Origin: Pseudochrobactrum saccharolyticum
GTDB taxonomy: Bacteria > Pseudomonadota > Alphaproteobacteria > Rhizobiales > Rhizobiaceae
Assembly: GCF_008801715.1 (NCBI RefSeq)
Contig: NZ_VZPG01000001.1
Coordinates: forward strand, 310,001-374,000
Direction of reading: 5' to 3'
Length of the DNA: 64,000 nt
Part shown: positions 49,483 to 57,861 of the stretch, piece by piece
Layout of the letters: each line of letters starts with the position of its first letter
Position numbering within the stretch: the first letter of the stretch is position 1
Program-made: the position numbers and the translations under genes
Notes under the pieces: model-generated
Seen by the model: only the letters and a program-made list of their open reading frames with translations
Told to the model about the DNA's origin: nothing
Database searches by the model: none

Positions 49483-49841
49483 AATATTCCTTCATGGCTG
49501 CGGTGATTACTAAACAGAATCACCTGTCATCTGATAAGAGCTTAGCGCATGTCTCCCAAAAGCGGGTACCGGTTTTGGGACAAAGACGTGCGTCAAATCA
49601 AAAAGATAAAGCGAGTGCAGTAGATCAAACTTCACACAACACGCTTTAGCGCATACGGCACCATTTTACCGCGCGGATTAAACACCCGATCAGCTTGTAA
49701 AGACAGCGACAGTGTTTCACGGCATGGTTCCGGCATGCTTTTATACAGCAATATGCGTATCAATACGGCTGTTTTCCAGATGTTAAACGGCAAATATAGC
49801 CGTTCATCTGCAAAATCTGGCGTTCAATTTCCGTATAATTA
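49483..49841. other. Spacer containing a mosaic palindrome
   Basis: 359 bases with no gene. A palindromic element fills 49541-49655. The rest is AT-rich and holds the promoter of the DnaJ-type gene. Confidence 0.5.
49541..49655. repeat. Palindromic intergenic mosaic element
   Basis: A core inverted repeat (CCCAAAA with TTTTGGG) is nested within outer arms (GCGCATGTC with GACGTGCG), and the element ends in CGCTTTAGCGCAT. The structure and wording resemble the RIME-type elements common in Ochrobactrum and rhizobia; the assignment is from memory. Confidence 0.75.
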
Positions 49842-50312
49842 TTAAATCGGAGCGAAAGAAGTCAAAGCCCAGGCACCACCTTGCGCCATACAGGCCTGTC
49901 CGCGATAAAGTGCAGCACCGTCAAAGGCTTCCCGCGAGGTTTCAAATTCGCGGCACAGTCCGGCATCCGTCTTTTTCTCGGCGACAGTCGTGATTGTCCC
50001 CTGACTGCCGGTATCCGGATTAGCCCAAGGGATCGGTGTCTTACCCCATTGCGTGAAATTCAGAGCGGAGACCACATTCCGGATGGTATTCTGATCCGAT
50101 ACTTTACTGCTGTCATTGACCTCTGCTGTCACAGCAGGCTGTTTTGCGACAGAACCGGTAATACTGTTTTTATCCGGCATCGCTTTTTCGAGATCAAAAC
50201 CGGACATTGCGCAGCCGGACAGGACAGAAACAGTACAGACGACCATAAGAAAACGGCAGGATGCCCCCCGCATCAACTGCAAAAAACCGCTTTTCCGTAA
50301 TTCTGAAGTCAT
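49842..50312 (-). CDS. Putative lipoprotein (RT0821/Lpp0805 surface-protein-like)
   Basis: A protein of about 156 residues with a lipobox VLSGC at Cys 34 from this start. The mature part has a Ser/Asp-rich linker, then a small C-terminal domain (PWANPDTGSQGTITTVAEKKTDAGLCREFETSREAFDGAALYRGQACM) that resembles the RT0821/Lpp0805 family, with two Cys likely to form a disulfide. Start choice is uncertain: ATGs at 50372, 50312 and 50273 all lack a good ribosome site. It is divergent from pdxH, and I recall this pairing in relatives. Function unknown. Confidence 0.8.
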   Translation of the reverse strand: MTSELRKSGFLQLMRGASCRFLMVVCTVSVLSGCAMSGFDLEKAMPDKNSITGSVAKQPAVTAEVNDSSKVSDQNTIRNVVSALNFTQWGKTPIPWANPDTGSQGTITTVAEKKTDAGLCREFETSREAFDGAALYRGQACMAQGGAWALTSFAPI

Positions 50313-50742
50313 TGTAGTGACTGGCAAATGATCGTCCTGACAGGCTGAAGAACAGAATATCCGTAAAGACATTCCGGTGTTAATTGAAAACAGGCGTTTA
50401 TTATGTGCCGGTCTGCGTTAACAAGCGGTTTGTGCAGAAGGTAAACAAATCGATAGCAGCCGTCAAAGGCTTCTGAAACATGTTTTCACAGCATTCCGCA
50501 TATACGCCCGTTTATTCGCGTTTTGTGATTATTTCTTGTTGTTTTCGCGGCTATTTCCGATCCGCAGACTAAAGACGCAACACGGCCTTCATCCGATATC
50601 TCAGCCGGTTTTTTGTACAATAATAAACTTGCGGGTCTTCACAAGCACAGCCGGTCATGCAACTTATGCTGGTCATGATGATGGAAGCGCGGGTTAAGCA
50701 CCGCTGAAGCCTTCCAATTACCAAGCAAGTGAACATACCGAT
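50313..50742. other. Divergent spacer between the lipoprotein gene and pdxH
   Basis: 430 AT-rich bases without a supported gene, hairpin or operator. The promoters of both flanking genes must lie here. Confidence 0.4.
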
Positions 50743-51354
50743 ATGACAACATCAGCGAATGATTTTACAACTGCAACCGAGCCTTTTCGTCTGTTTGCAG
50801 AATGGTTAGAGGATGCAACAAAATCCGAGCCGAATGATCCGAATGCTGTTGCAGTGGCAACCGTAGACGAAAGCGGCATGCCGAATGTGCGCATGGTGCT
50901 GCTGAAAGATTTCGATGAGAATGGCTTTGTATTCTATACAAATTACGAGAGCCAGAAGGGTTGCGAAATCCTGTCAGCCGGCAAAGCAGCCATGTGCTTC
51001 CACTGGAAATCCCTGCGCCGTCAGATCCGTGTGCGCGGCCCTGTCGAACAGGTAACGGCAGAGGAAGCTGACGCCTATTACAAGTCGCGCCCGCGCGGCA
51101 GCCGCATCGGGGCATGGGCCTCCAAACAATCCCGCCCGCTGGAAAGCCGTTTTGCACTGGAAAAAGCGGTTGCCGAATATACTGCGCGCTATGCCATCGG
51201 TGAAATTCCGCGTCCTGAATATTGGTCGGGCTTCCGCATTAAACCGACTTATATCGAATTCTGGCATGACCGCCCATTCCGCCTGCATGACCGTTTGATC
51301 TTCAAACGCGATGCACCGGAAGGCGATTGGACAACCCAGAAATTCTATCCGTAA
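50743..51354 (+). CDS. pdxH: Pyridoxamine 5'-phosphate oxidase
   Basis: A 203-residue FMN enzyme that oxidises pyridoxine- or pyridoxamine 5'-phosphate to PLP, the cofactor of ThrC and many other enzymes. Motifs include [52 protein letters not shown] and the C-terminal [30 protein letters not shown] signature. Length and motif order match the family. It has a clear terminator, so it is monocistronic. Confidence 0.97.
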   Translation: MTTSANDFTTATEPFRLFAEWLEDATKSEPNDPNAVAVATVDESGMPNVRMVLLKDFDENGFVFYTNYESQKGCEILSAGKAAMCFHWKSLRRQIRVRGPVEQVTAEEADAYYKSRPRGSRIGAWASKQSRPLESRFALEKAVAEYTARYAIGEIPRPEYWSGFRIKPTYIEFWHDRPFRLHDRLIFKRDAPEGDWTTQKFYP

Positions 51355-51356
51355 AT

Positions 51357-51390
51357 AAAAAAGCCGCCGATAACTTCGGCGGCTTTTTTG
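51357..51390 (+). terminator. Terminator after pdxH
   Basis: Stem AAGCCGCCGA/TCGGCGGCTT with loop TAACT (slightly imperfect), followed by T6. Confidence 0.87.
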
Positions 51391-51500
51391 TGCGCCGGTC
51401 TTTCTCTTGTTTGACCACTGCTTAAAAGGCGAATAGAAACAGATTACCAAACTGAAATTAAAATGAGCCGCAAAGAACCGGTTCAATCTTGGGGTTTTCT

Positions 51501-52592
51501 ATGTCGCATAACAGCTTTGGCCATCTTTTCCGCGTGACGACCTGGGGCGAAAGCCACGGTCCCGCGCTGGGCTGTATCATTGATGGCTGCCCTCCGGGTA
51601 TTCAATTTACCGAAGCTGAAATTCAGGCCTATCTTGATAAGCGCAAACCGGGTCAGTCAAAATATACCACGCAGCGCCGCGAGCCGGATCAGGTGCGGGT
51701 ATTGTCCGGTGTTCTCACCAGTGAAGACGGCGTGATGACCACCACCGGCACGCCGATTTCCATGATGATTGAGAATGTGGATCAGCGTTCAAAAGATTAT
51801 GGTGAGATTGCCCGCCAGTATCGTCCGGGACATGCGGATTATGCCTATGATGTGAAATACGGCCTGCGCGATTATCGCGGTGGCGGACGTTCTTCTGCGC
51901 GTGAAACCGCAGCGCGTGTTGCTGCCGGTGCGATTGCCCGCAAGGTTGTGCCGGGTTTGAAAATCCGTGCAGCATTGGTAGGCATGGGTATTCACAAGAT
52001 CGACCGCTCCCGCTGGGATTGGGCCGAGGTCGACAATAATCCGTTTTTCACACCGGATGCAGGCTCAGTAGAGCTGTTTGCCAGCTATCTCGATGGTATC
52101 CGCAAAAACGGTTCTTCGATTGGTGCAGTGATTGAAGTTGTGGCTGAAGGTGTGCCTGCCGGTATCGGCGCGCCGCTTTATGCCAAACTGGATCAGGATA
52201 TCGCGTCCAATCTGATGTCGATCCCTGCGGTAAAAGGCGTTGAGATCGGTAATGGCTTTGAGGCCGCGACGCTGACCGGTGAAGAAAATGCCGACGAAAT
52301 GCGCATTGATACCGATGGCAATCCGGTCTTCCTGTCGAATAATGCCGGTGGTATTCTGGGTGGTATCGCAACCGGTGCACCGATTATTGCACGTTTTGCC
52401 GTGAAACCGACCTCATCCATTCTCACCACACGTCGTTCTATTGATGTGGATAAGAAGGAAGTGGATGTCATGACCAAAGGCCGTCATGACCCGTGCGTTG
52501 GCATCCGTGCTGTGCCGATTGGTGAAGCAATGCTCGCTTGCGCGATTGCGGATCATTATTTGCGTCACCGCGGCCAGACTGGCCGCGTCTGA
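51501..52592 (+). CDS. aroC: Chorismate synthase
   Basis: A 363-residue FMN-dependent enzyme that converts 5-enolpyruvylshikimate 3-phosphate to chorismate, the branch point to aromatic amino acids. Signatures are [27 protein letters not shown] at the start, [39 protein letters not shown], and [19 protein letters not shown] near the end. I start at the ATG at 51501; an upstream TTG is not needed. Its last codons (GRV) lie in a 19-base sequence that recurs 30 bases downstream. Confidence 0.97.
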   Translation: MSHNSFGHLFRVTTWGESHGPALGCIIDGCPPGIQFTEAEIQAYLDKRKPGQSKYTTQRREPDQVRVLSGVLTSEDGVMTTTGTPISMMIENVDQRSKDYGEIARQYRPGHADYAYDVKYGLRDYRGGGRSSARETAARVAAGAIARKVVPGLKIRAALVGMGIHKIDRSRWDWAEVDNNPFFTPDAGSVELFASYLDGIRKNGSSIGAVIEVVAEGVPAGIGAPLYAKLDQDIASNLMSIPAVKGVEIGNGFEAATLTGEENADEMRIDTDGNPVFLSNNAGGILGGIATGAPIIARFAVKPTSSILTTRRSIDVDKKEVDVMTKGRHDPCVGIRAVPIGEAMLACAIADHYLRHRGQTGRV

Positions 52593-52620
52593 TAGCCATG
52601 GGGCCAGACTGGCCGCGTCT
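52572..52620. repeat. 19-base direct repeat spanning the aroC stop
   Basis: GGCCAGACTGGCCGCGTCT occurs at 52572-52590 and again at 52602-52620, a spacing of 30 bases. The first copy encodes the last residues of AroC; the second lies in the spacer before ribB. It also contains the short palindrome CCAGACTGG. Confidence 0.85.
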
Positions 52621-52680
52621 CAATTCGATGCGGCCAGAGCAGTTATATGTGATGTTCTTTGAAAGATTACGGAGTGAAGC

Positions 52681-53787
52681 ATGAGCTATAATCAGAAACA
52701 GGTTGTTGATGCACTCCGTGCTTTTGAACGCGGTGAAATCGTTGTTGTTATGGACGATGACGGGCGCGAAAATGAAGGCGATCTGATTGTCGCTGCTGTC
52801 CATTGTACGGCAGAGAAAATGGCATTCATCGTGCGTCATACATCCGGCATCGTCTGCACACCTATGCCGAAGGAAGAGGCCAAGCGCCTCAATCTGACGG
52901 CAATGGTGGCGGAAAATGATGCACCGCATTCTACTGCCTTCACCATTACTGTTGATTACAAACACGGCACGACAACCGGTATTTCTGCCGATGACCGCAC
53001 ACTGACTGTGCGCAATCTGGCGAACCCGAATGCAGGGCCTGCGGACTTCGTGCGTCCGGGGCATATTTTCCCGCTGGTGGCGCGTGAAGGCGGCGTGCTG
53101 ATGCGCTCCGGTCATACGGAAGCGGCTGTTGATCTGTGCAAGCTGGCCAATCTGCCGCCTGTTGGTGTGATCTGCGAATTGGTCAATGATGATGGATCTG
53201 TGATGCGAGGTCCTCAGGTGACGGAATTCGCGGAAACACACGGATTGCACCGCATTACCGTTGCCGATCTGATCGCCTATCGCCAGCGCAAGGAAACGCT
53301 GATTGTGCGCATGGGCGAGACCGAAGTGGACACATCGGCGGGGCACGCCTGCGCATTCACCTATCAGTTGCCATGGGAGCCGATGCAGCATGTGGCTCTG
53401 GTATTCGGCGATATCCGTGACGGTGAAGATGTGCCGGTGCGTCTGCATCGGGAAGATGTGCTGGCGGATACATTCGGTGCCGGTTCCGGCCTTGATGCCG
53501 TACTGAAGCGAATGGCTGCGGAAAAGCGCGGGGTGCTGGTGTACTTGCGTGAAGGGTCTGTCGGCGTCGGTAAAAATGACAAGTCGCGCCGCCGTGCGGA
53601 AAATCATGACAGGGAAGAGCACAAAGAAGCACAGGCGCGTGAGGAAGAATGGCGCCAGATCGGTCTTGGTGCGCAGATTCTGAAAGATCTCGGCATCAGT
53701 TCCATCCGCCTGCTGGCTTCCAAAGAGCGCCATTATGTCGGATTGGAAGGTTTCGGTATTACTATTCTTAAAACTGAAATCTTGTAA
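52681..53787 (+). CDS. ribB: 3,4-dihydroxy-2-butanone-4-phosphate synthase with degenerate GTP cyclohydrolase II domain
   Basis: A 368-residue riboflavin-synthesis protein. The N-terminal RibB half (about residues 1-205) has the acidic metal loop [15 protein letters not shown] and the His motif [30 protein letters not shown]. The C-terminal half aligns with RibA, but the zinc Cys region (CHSECLTGD in true cyclohydrolases) is replaced by [13 protein letters not shown], so cyclohydrolase activity is unlikely. The gene follows aroC by 88 bases. An FMN riboswitch was not seen. GTP cyclohydrolase II should be encoded elsewhere. Confidence 0.95.
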   Translation: MSYNQKQVVDALRAFERGEIVVVMDDDGRENEGDLIVAAVHCTAEKMAFIVRHTSGIVCTPMPKEEAKRLNLTAMVAENDAPHSTAFTITVDYKHGTTTGISADDRTLTVRNLANPNAGPADFVRPGHIFPLVAREGGVLMRSGHTEAAVDLCKLANLPPVGVICELVNDDGSVMRGPQVTEFAETHGLHRITVADLIAYRQRKETLIVRMGETEVDTSAGHACAFTYQLPWEPMQHVALVFGDIRDGEDVPVRLHREDVLADTFGAGSGLDAVLKRMAAEKRGVLVYLREGSVGVGKNDKSRRRAENHDREEHKEAQAREEEWRQIGLGAQILKDLGISSIRLLASKERHYVGLEGFGITILKTEIL

Positions 53788-53812
53788 CTTTATTCTGCTT
53801 GATTAGAGCGCC

Positions 53813-53906
53813 GTGCGCCCCATTGGGCGCACAAAACTCGCCCTAACGCTTTAAAATGCGAGCATAATTTTACCTTAAACTAATTCAAATTTAAGAAATT
53901 ATGCTC
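53813..53906. repeat. Palindromic intergenic element between ribB and the HDAC-like gene
   Basis: Two nested inverted repeats: GTGCGCCC/GGGCGCAC at 53813-53832, and GAGCATAATTT/AAATTATGCTC at 53860-53906. The second pair closes a 25-base AT-rich loop. The GAGCATAA... ends resemble the element at 57670-57718. Confidence 0.8.
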
Positions 53907-53929
53907 TGAGCAGGCAGATACAGGATATT

Positions 53930-54892
53930 ATGGCAACCAGACTTTACTCGCATCCGGTCTTTCTTGAGCATCTGACGCCGGCGGGGCATCCTGAGCGTCC
54001 GGATCGGTTGCGGGCTTTATTCAGCGTTCTGGAAGGCTATGATTATTATGCGCTCGATCAGGTGGAGGCACCTGTTGCCGATGAGCAGGCGTTGGAGCTT
54101 GTGCATCAGGCCTCTTATCTGAAGCAAATTAAAGCACAGATTCCCGATCCGCTTGATGAAGAACAAGTTGCTTCCGGCATGGCACAACCGATTGTGAATG
54201 TGGGACAGGACACCTATGTCAGTCCGCAAAGCTGGCATGCCGTGCTGGCGGCAACCGGCTCTGCCCTTGCTGCCGTTGAAGATGTATTTAACGGGCAAGC
54301 GGATAATATCTTCATCGCTGCCCGTCCGCCTGGTCATCATGCAACTGCCGACACGGCGATGGGTTTCTGCATCACCAATACGGCCGCGATAGCTGCACGC
54401 TATGCGCAGAGCCATTTTGGAGCGGAACGTGTGGCGATCATCGATTGGGATGTGCATCACGGTAACGGCACGCAGGACATTTTCGCGGCGGATAAGAATG
54501 TGCTGTTCTGTTCAACACATCAGGCGCAGATTTATCCGGGTACTGGTCTGGTCAAGGAGACCGGTGTCGGTAATATCGTGAATGCGCCTTTGCTTGCTGA
54601 CAGTGGCAGTCGGGAGTTTCGTGAAGCTTTTACTTCCCGTATTTTACCGGCATTGGACAATTTTCGCCCTGATCTGATCTTGATTTCAGCGGGCTTTGAT
54701 GGTCATTATCTTGACCCATTGGCTCAACTTAATTTGACCGAAACAGATTATGATTGGGTGACAGGGCAGGTGATGGAGCGCGCCGACCGGTTTTGTAATA
54801 ACCGGCTGATCAGTTTTCTTGAAGGCGGATATGATTTACAGGGCTTGTCCTTTTCCGCCGCAGCGCATATTACGCGTTTAATGAAAGGATAA
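53930..54892 (+). CDS. Histone deacetylase family protein
   Basis: A 320-residue zinc hydrolase related to acetylpolyamine amidohydrolases and AcuC. Active-site parts are the charge-relay His pair in PPGHHATADTAMGFC, the zinc motif DVHHGNGTQD and the second zinc Asp in SAGFDGHYLDP, with the transition-state Tyr in EGGYDLQGL. In bacteria such proteins remove acetyl groups from polyamines or lysines; the substrate here is unknown. xseB begins three bases after its stop codon, so both are cotranscribed, an arrangement I recall from other Rhizobiales. Confidence 0.94.
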   Translation: MATRLYSHPVFLEHLTPAGHPERPDRLRALFSVLEGYDYYALDQVEAPVADEQALELVHQASYLKQIKAQIPDPLDEEQVASGMAQPIVNVGQDTYVSPQSWHAVLAATGSALAAVEDVFNGQADNIFIAARPPGHHATADTAMGFCITNTAAIAARYAQSHFGAERVAIIDWDVHHGNGTQDIFAADKNVLFCSTHQAQIYPGTGLVKETGVGNIVNAPLLADSGSREFREAFTSRILPALDNFRPDLILISAGFDGHYLDPLAQLNLTETDYDWVTGQVMERADRFCNNRLISFLEGGYDLQGLSFSAAAHITRLMKG

Positions 54893-54895
54893 ATT

Positions 54896-55165
54896 ATGAC
54901 CGAGCCGAACACCACCGGACAAGCTTCCAATGATGATATTGCAGTGATGAGCTTCGAACAGGCGCTCAAGCAGCTGGAAACAATTGTCGATGATCTGGAA
55001 CGCGGTGATGTGCCTTTGGAAAAGTCGATCCTGATTTATGAACGCGGTGAAGCGCTGAAAAATCATTGCGAAAAACTGTTGCAGTCAGCAGAAGATAAAG
55101 TCGAGAAAATCAAACTCAGCCGCGACGGCCAGCCAACCGGCACCGAACCGCTTGATCCTGAGTGA
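54896..55165 (+). CDS. xseB: Exodeoxyribonuclease VII small subunit
   Basis: An 89-residue helical protein that binds XseA to form exonuclease VII, which degrades single-stranded DNA in repair. The signature is [54 protein letters not shown]. It is three bases downstream of the HDAC-like gene. In relatives I recall, dxs follows xseB; here a terminator and the convergent ubiA follow instead. Confidence 0.96.
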   Translation: MTEPNTTGQASNDDIAVMSFEQALKQLETIVDDLERGDVPLEKSILIYERGEALKNHCEKLLQSAEDKVEKIKLSRDGQPTGTEPLDPE

Positions 55166-55183
55166 TTATCTGGCAATGAATTG

Positions 55184-55210
55184 AAAAAGCCCCGCAATGT
55201 CGGGGCTTTT
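55184..55210. terminator. Terminator after xseB
   Basis: Stem AAAAGCCCCG/CGGGGCTTTT with loop CAATGT. The convergent ubiA stop lies six bases away, so it is shared. Confidence 0.88.
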
Positions 55211-55215
55211 ATTGT

Positions 55216-56199
55216 TTAGATCACCGGCTTAACCACAACCCACAAAGAACCGAGCACCAGACCGGCAAAGATCAGCCAGCCGACAATATTATTGGAACGG
55301 AACAGGCGCAGGCATTGCTCCGGATTATCAATATCCAGCACAACGATCTGGCGGTAGAGATGCACACCGGCGGCAAGCAGACCGGCCAGTGCGGGCATCG
55401 GCACTTCTGCCACAGCAAACGCACCGGCAAAGCACATCAGCGCACCGCCATAAAGCAGCATCAGCGCCAGCTTGGTTTTCTCGCCGAACAAACGGGCAGT
55501 CGAGCGCACGCCCACCAGTGCATCATCTTCCTTATCCTGATGGGCATAAATCGTGTCATAGCCGATCGTCCACAAGATCGCGCCGATATAAAGCAGCACA
55601 GGCGAAAGAGACAGAGAACCGGTTTGCGCCGACCATGCCACCAATGCGCCCCACGAAAAAGCCATACCCAGCACCAGCTGCGGCCAGTCAGTAATACGTT
55701 TCATAAACGGATAGGCTGCAACAATCACCAGCGATGCAAAACTCAAAGCAACGGTGAACCAGTTAAATTGCAGCACCACAGCAAGACCGGCCAGACATTG
55801 CAGGCCTAAGAAAACCCAAGCTTGTTTACGGCTGACCTGACCGGATGGCAGCGGGCGGGAACGGGTGCGCGCAACCTTATCGTCAATATCCTGATCCGCC
55901 AGATCATTGAGCGTGCAACCGGCTCCGCGCATGGCAATAGCGCCGATCAGGAACAGCACCATATGCCAAAGCGAAGGCAGTACAGTCCAGATATCGTCTC
56001 CGGGTTTGGCACCGGCACTCGCCACCAGAGCCGCCGACCACAGGCATGGCCAGAGCAGCAGCTGCCAGCCAATCGGGCGATCCCAGCGGGCAAGCTGCGC
56101 ATAAGGCCACAGGCTTGGCGGCAATAACCGGTAGACCCAATGGCCGGACGGCGCGTCCATAACCTTGCCCGTTTGCCCGCGTGCCTGAATCTGAACCAT
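55216..56199 (-). CDS. ubiA: 4-hydroxybenzoate polyprenyltransferase
   Basis: A 327-residue UbiA-superfamily membrane enzyme that attaches the polyprenyl tail to 4-hydroxybenzoate in ubiquinone synthesis, using isoprenoids made via dxs and ispH. The first Asp-rich motif is in [21 protein letters not shown] and the second in [21 protein letters not shown]. About eight membrane helices follow a hydrophilic N terminus. I start at 56199 after AAAGG; the frame is open 25 codons further without a ribosome site. It is divergent from purD with only about 96 bases between starts. Confidence 0.95.
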   Translation of the reverse strand: MVQIQARGQTGKVMDAPSGHWVYRLLPPSLWPYAQLARWDRPIGWQLLLWPCLWSAALVASAGAKPGDDIWTVLPSLWHMVLFLIGAIAMRGAGCTLNDLADQDIDDKVARTRSRPLPSGQVSRKQAWVFLGLQCLAGLAVVLQFNWFTVALSFASLVIVAAYPFMKRITDWPQLVLGMAFSWGALVAWSAQTGSLSLSPVLLYIGAILWTIGYDTIYAHQDKEDDALVGVRSTARLFGEKTKLALMLLYGGALMCFAGAFAVAEVPMPALAGLLAAGVHLYRQIVVLDIDNPEQCLRLFRSNNIVGWLIFAGLVLGSLWVVVKPVI

Positions 56200-56295
56200 T
56201 TTATGCAAACCTTTCGCAGTTGCATTCTCATAAATGCTTTTAAATTCTCTACCGATTTCGTAAAGGAGGAGCAAGCCTCAAGCACATATGGAGAA

Positions 56296-57609
56296 ATGCC
56301 TGTGACCACCTCCCCCTCAGACGCTCTTAAAGTTCTGCTGATCGGCTCCGGTGGCCGTGAACACGCGCTCAGCTGGAAACTGGCAGCATCTCCGCTACTC
56401 GGCACTCTCTATTGCACACCGGGCAATCCGGGCATTGCCGAATGTGCCACGCTGATTGATCTGGATATTGACGATCATGACGCTGTGATTGCCTTCTGCC
56501 ACAGCTTTGAGATTGATCTGGTCGTAGTTGGGCCTGAAGCACCACTGGTTGCCGGTATTACCGATCCGCTGATCGCTGCAGGCATTAAAGTATTCGGCCC
56601 TTCGCAGGCCGCGGCTCAGCTTGAAGGCTCCAAAGGTTTTACCAAAGACCTTTGTGCCCGTTTTGATATTCCGACCGGCAGCTATGGCCGTTTTAACAAC
56701 GCGCCAAAGGCCAAGGCCTATATCCGCGAACAAGGTGCGCCGATTGTTGTTAAAGCCGATGGTCTCGCCGCCGGTAAAGGTGTGGTCGTTGCCATGACTT
56801 TGGAAGAAGCGCTGGATGCCGTAGATGCCTGTTTTGAAGGCCATTTCGGCGATGCCGGTGCAGAAGTTGTGATTGAAGAATTTCTCGACGGTGAAGAAGC
56901 CAGCTTCTTCTGCATTTGTGACGGCACCACAGCCTTGCCTTTCGGCAGCGCACAGGACCACAAGCGTGTAGGTGACGGTGATACCGGTGCCAATACCGGC
57001 GGCATGGGCGCTTATTCCCCTGCGCCAATCATGGATGAAGCCATGACGGAACGGGTGATGAAGGAGCTGATCGAACCGACAATGCGCGGCATGGCCGAGA
57101 TCGGCGCACCTTTCAGTGGTGTGCTGTTTGCCGGTCTGATGATCGGTAAAGACGGCCCTAAGCTGATTGAATATAATACCCGCTTTGGCGACCCTGAATG
57201 TCAGGTACTGATGACCCGTCTCAAAGACGACCTGCTGGTGATTATGCTGGCGGCGGTCAATAAAATGCTGGATCAGGTTTCAATCCGCTGGAGCGATGAT
57301 GCCGCCCTCACTGTGGTGATGGCAGCGGAAGGCTATCCGGCCTCCCCGCGCAAAGGTACTGTCATCAAAGGCGTTGAAGAGGCTGATGCTCTGCCGGATG
57401 TGAAAGTGTTCCATGCGGGCACTGTACATAAAGATGGCGAGTTGCTGGCTAATGGCGGTCGCGTTCTCAATGTAACGGCCACCGGAAAGTCAGTCTCCGA
57501 GGCTCAGGCGAAAGCCTATCAGGCTGTGTCTAAAATCGACTGGGCTGGTGGCTTTTGCCGTTCGGATATTGGTTGGCGCGCCGTTGAACGGGAAAAATCA
57601 GCCCGATAA
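56296..57609 (+). CDS. purD: Phosphoribosylamine-glycine ligase
   Basis: A 437-residue ATP-grasp ligase that makes glycinamide ribonucleotide, step two of purine synthesis. Motifs are [12 protein letters not shown] at the start, [31 protein letters not shown] and [14 protein letters not shown] near the C terminus. The start is uncertain by two codons: ATG at 56296 is two bases from GGAG, while an in-frame GTG at 56302 has better spacing. A much longer frame from 56140 overlaps ubiA and is rejected. A repeat and a terminator follow. Confidence 0.96.
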   Translation: MPVTTSPSDALKVLLIGSGGREHALSWKLAASPLLGTLYCTPGNPGIAECATLIDLDIDDHDAVIAFCHSFEIDLVVVGPEAPLVAGITDPLIAAGIKVFGPSQAAAQLEGSKGFTKDLCARFDIPTGSYGRFNNAPKAKAYIREQGAPIVVKADGLAAGKGVVVAMTLEEALDAVDACFEGHFGDAGAEVVIEEFLDGEEASFFCICDGTTALPFGSAQDHKRVGDGDTGANTGGMGAYSPAPIMDEAMTERVMKELIEPTMRGMAEIGAPFSGVLFAGLMIGKDGPKLIEYNTRFGDPECQVLMTRLKDDLLVIMLAAVNKMLDQVSIRWSDDAALTVVMAAEGYPASPRKGTVIKGVEEADALPDVKVFHAGTVHKDGELLANGGRVLNVTATGKSVSEAQAKAYQAVSKIDWAGGFCRSDIGWRAVEREKSAR

Positions 57610-57669
57610 TCGCTTTTACAAACGGAATGATGTTAATTTAAATTATCATCCCGTTTGAACTCTTTATTT

Positions 57670-57718
57670 GAGCATAATCTCATCCAAAAACCGGTTCTCA
57701 CTTTTTGGGATCATGCTT
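57670..57718. repeat. Palindromic element, single copy
   Basis: AGCAT at one end pairs with ATGCT at the other, and the core pairs CCAAAAA with TTTTTGG around ACCGG. It is nearly the same as the unit repeated at 17101-17258 (ATCCAAAAACCG shared). The wording is the classic palindrome found throughout Brucella-group spacers, from memory. Confidence 0.85.
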
Positions 57719-57720
57719 TT

Positions 57721-57748
57721 AAAACCCGCCTCTCCGGCGGGTTTTTTC
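57721..57748 (+). terminator. Terminator after purD
   Basis: Stem AACCCGCC/GGCGGGTT with loop TCTCC, followed by T-rich sequence. Confidence 0.85.
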
Positions 57749-57772
57749 TTGTTTTGCTCTTCTGAGATTTTA

Positions 57773-57787
57773 TTGACGTTTACGTAA
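57773..57787. promoter_or_regulatory. Possible LiuR/MerR-type operator or promoter -35
   Basis: TTGACGTTTACGTAA, about 75 bases before the acyl-CoA dehydrogenase ATG, has two ACGT halves around TT. From memory it resembles the operator of LiuR-type regulators that control leucine and fatty-acid breakdown in proteobacteria. TTGACG could also simply be a -35 hexamer. Confidence 0.35.
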
Positions 57788-57861
57788 TAAGCCGATACCA
57801 ATATTTGCAGGAGAATTACGGCTGCATTCTTTCAACGGAATGCGCCAAACGGAGGAAGCAG

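Noticed and set aside
52593-52680. FMN riboswitch before ribB
   Set aside because: The 88-base spacer is too short and has no RFN-like conserved segments.
52468-53733. 421-codon minus-strand frame
   Set aside because: Antisense to aroC and ribB, both with intact motifs.
56140-56295. 52-codon N-terminal extension of purD
   Set aside because: It overlaps the start of ubiA on the other strand; the family begins at [12 protein letters not shown], and an AGGAG-type site lies only near the later starts.
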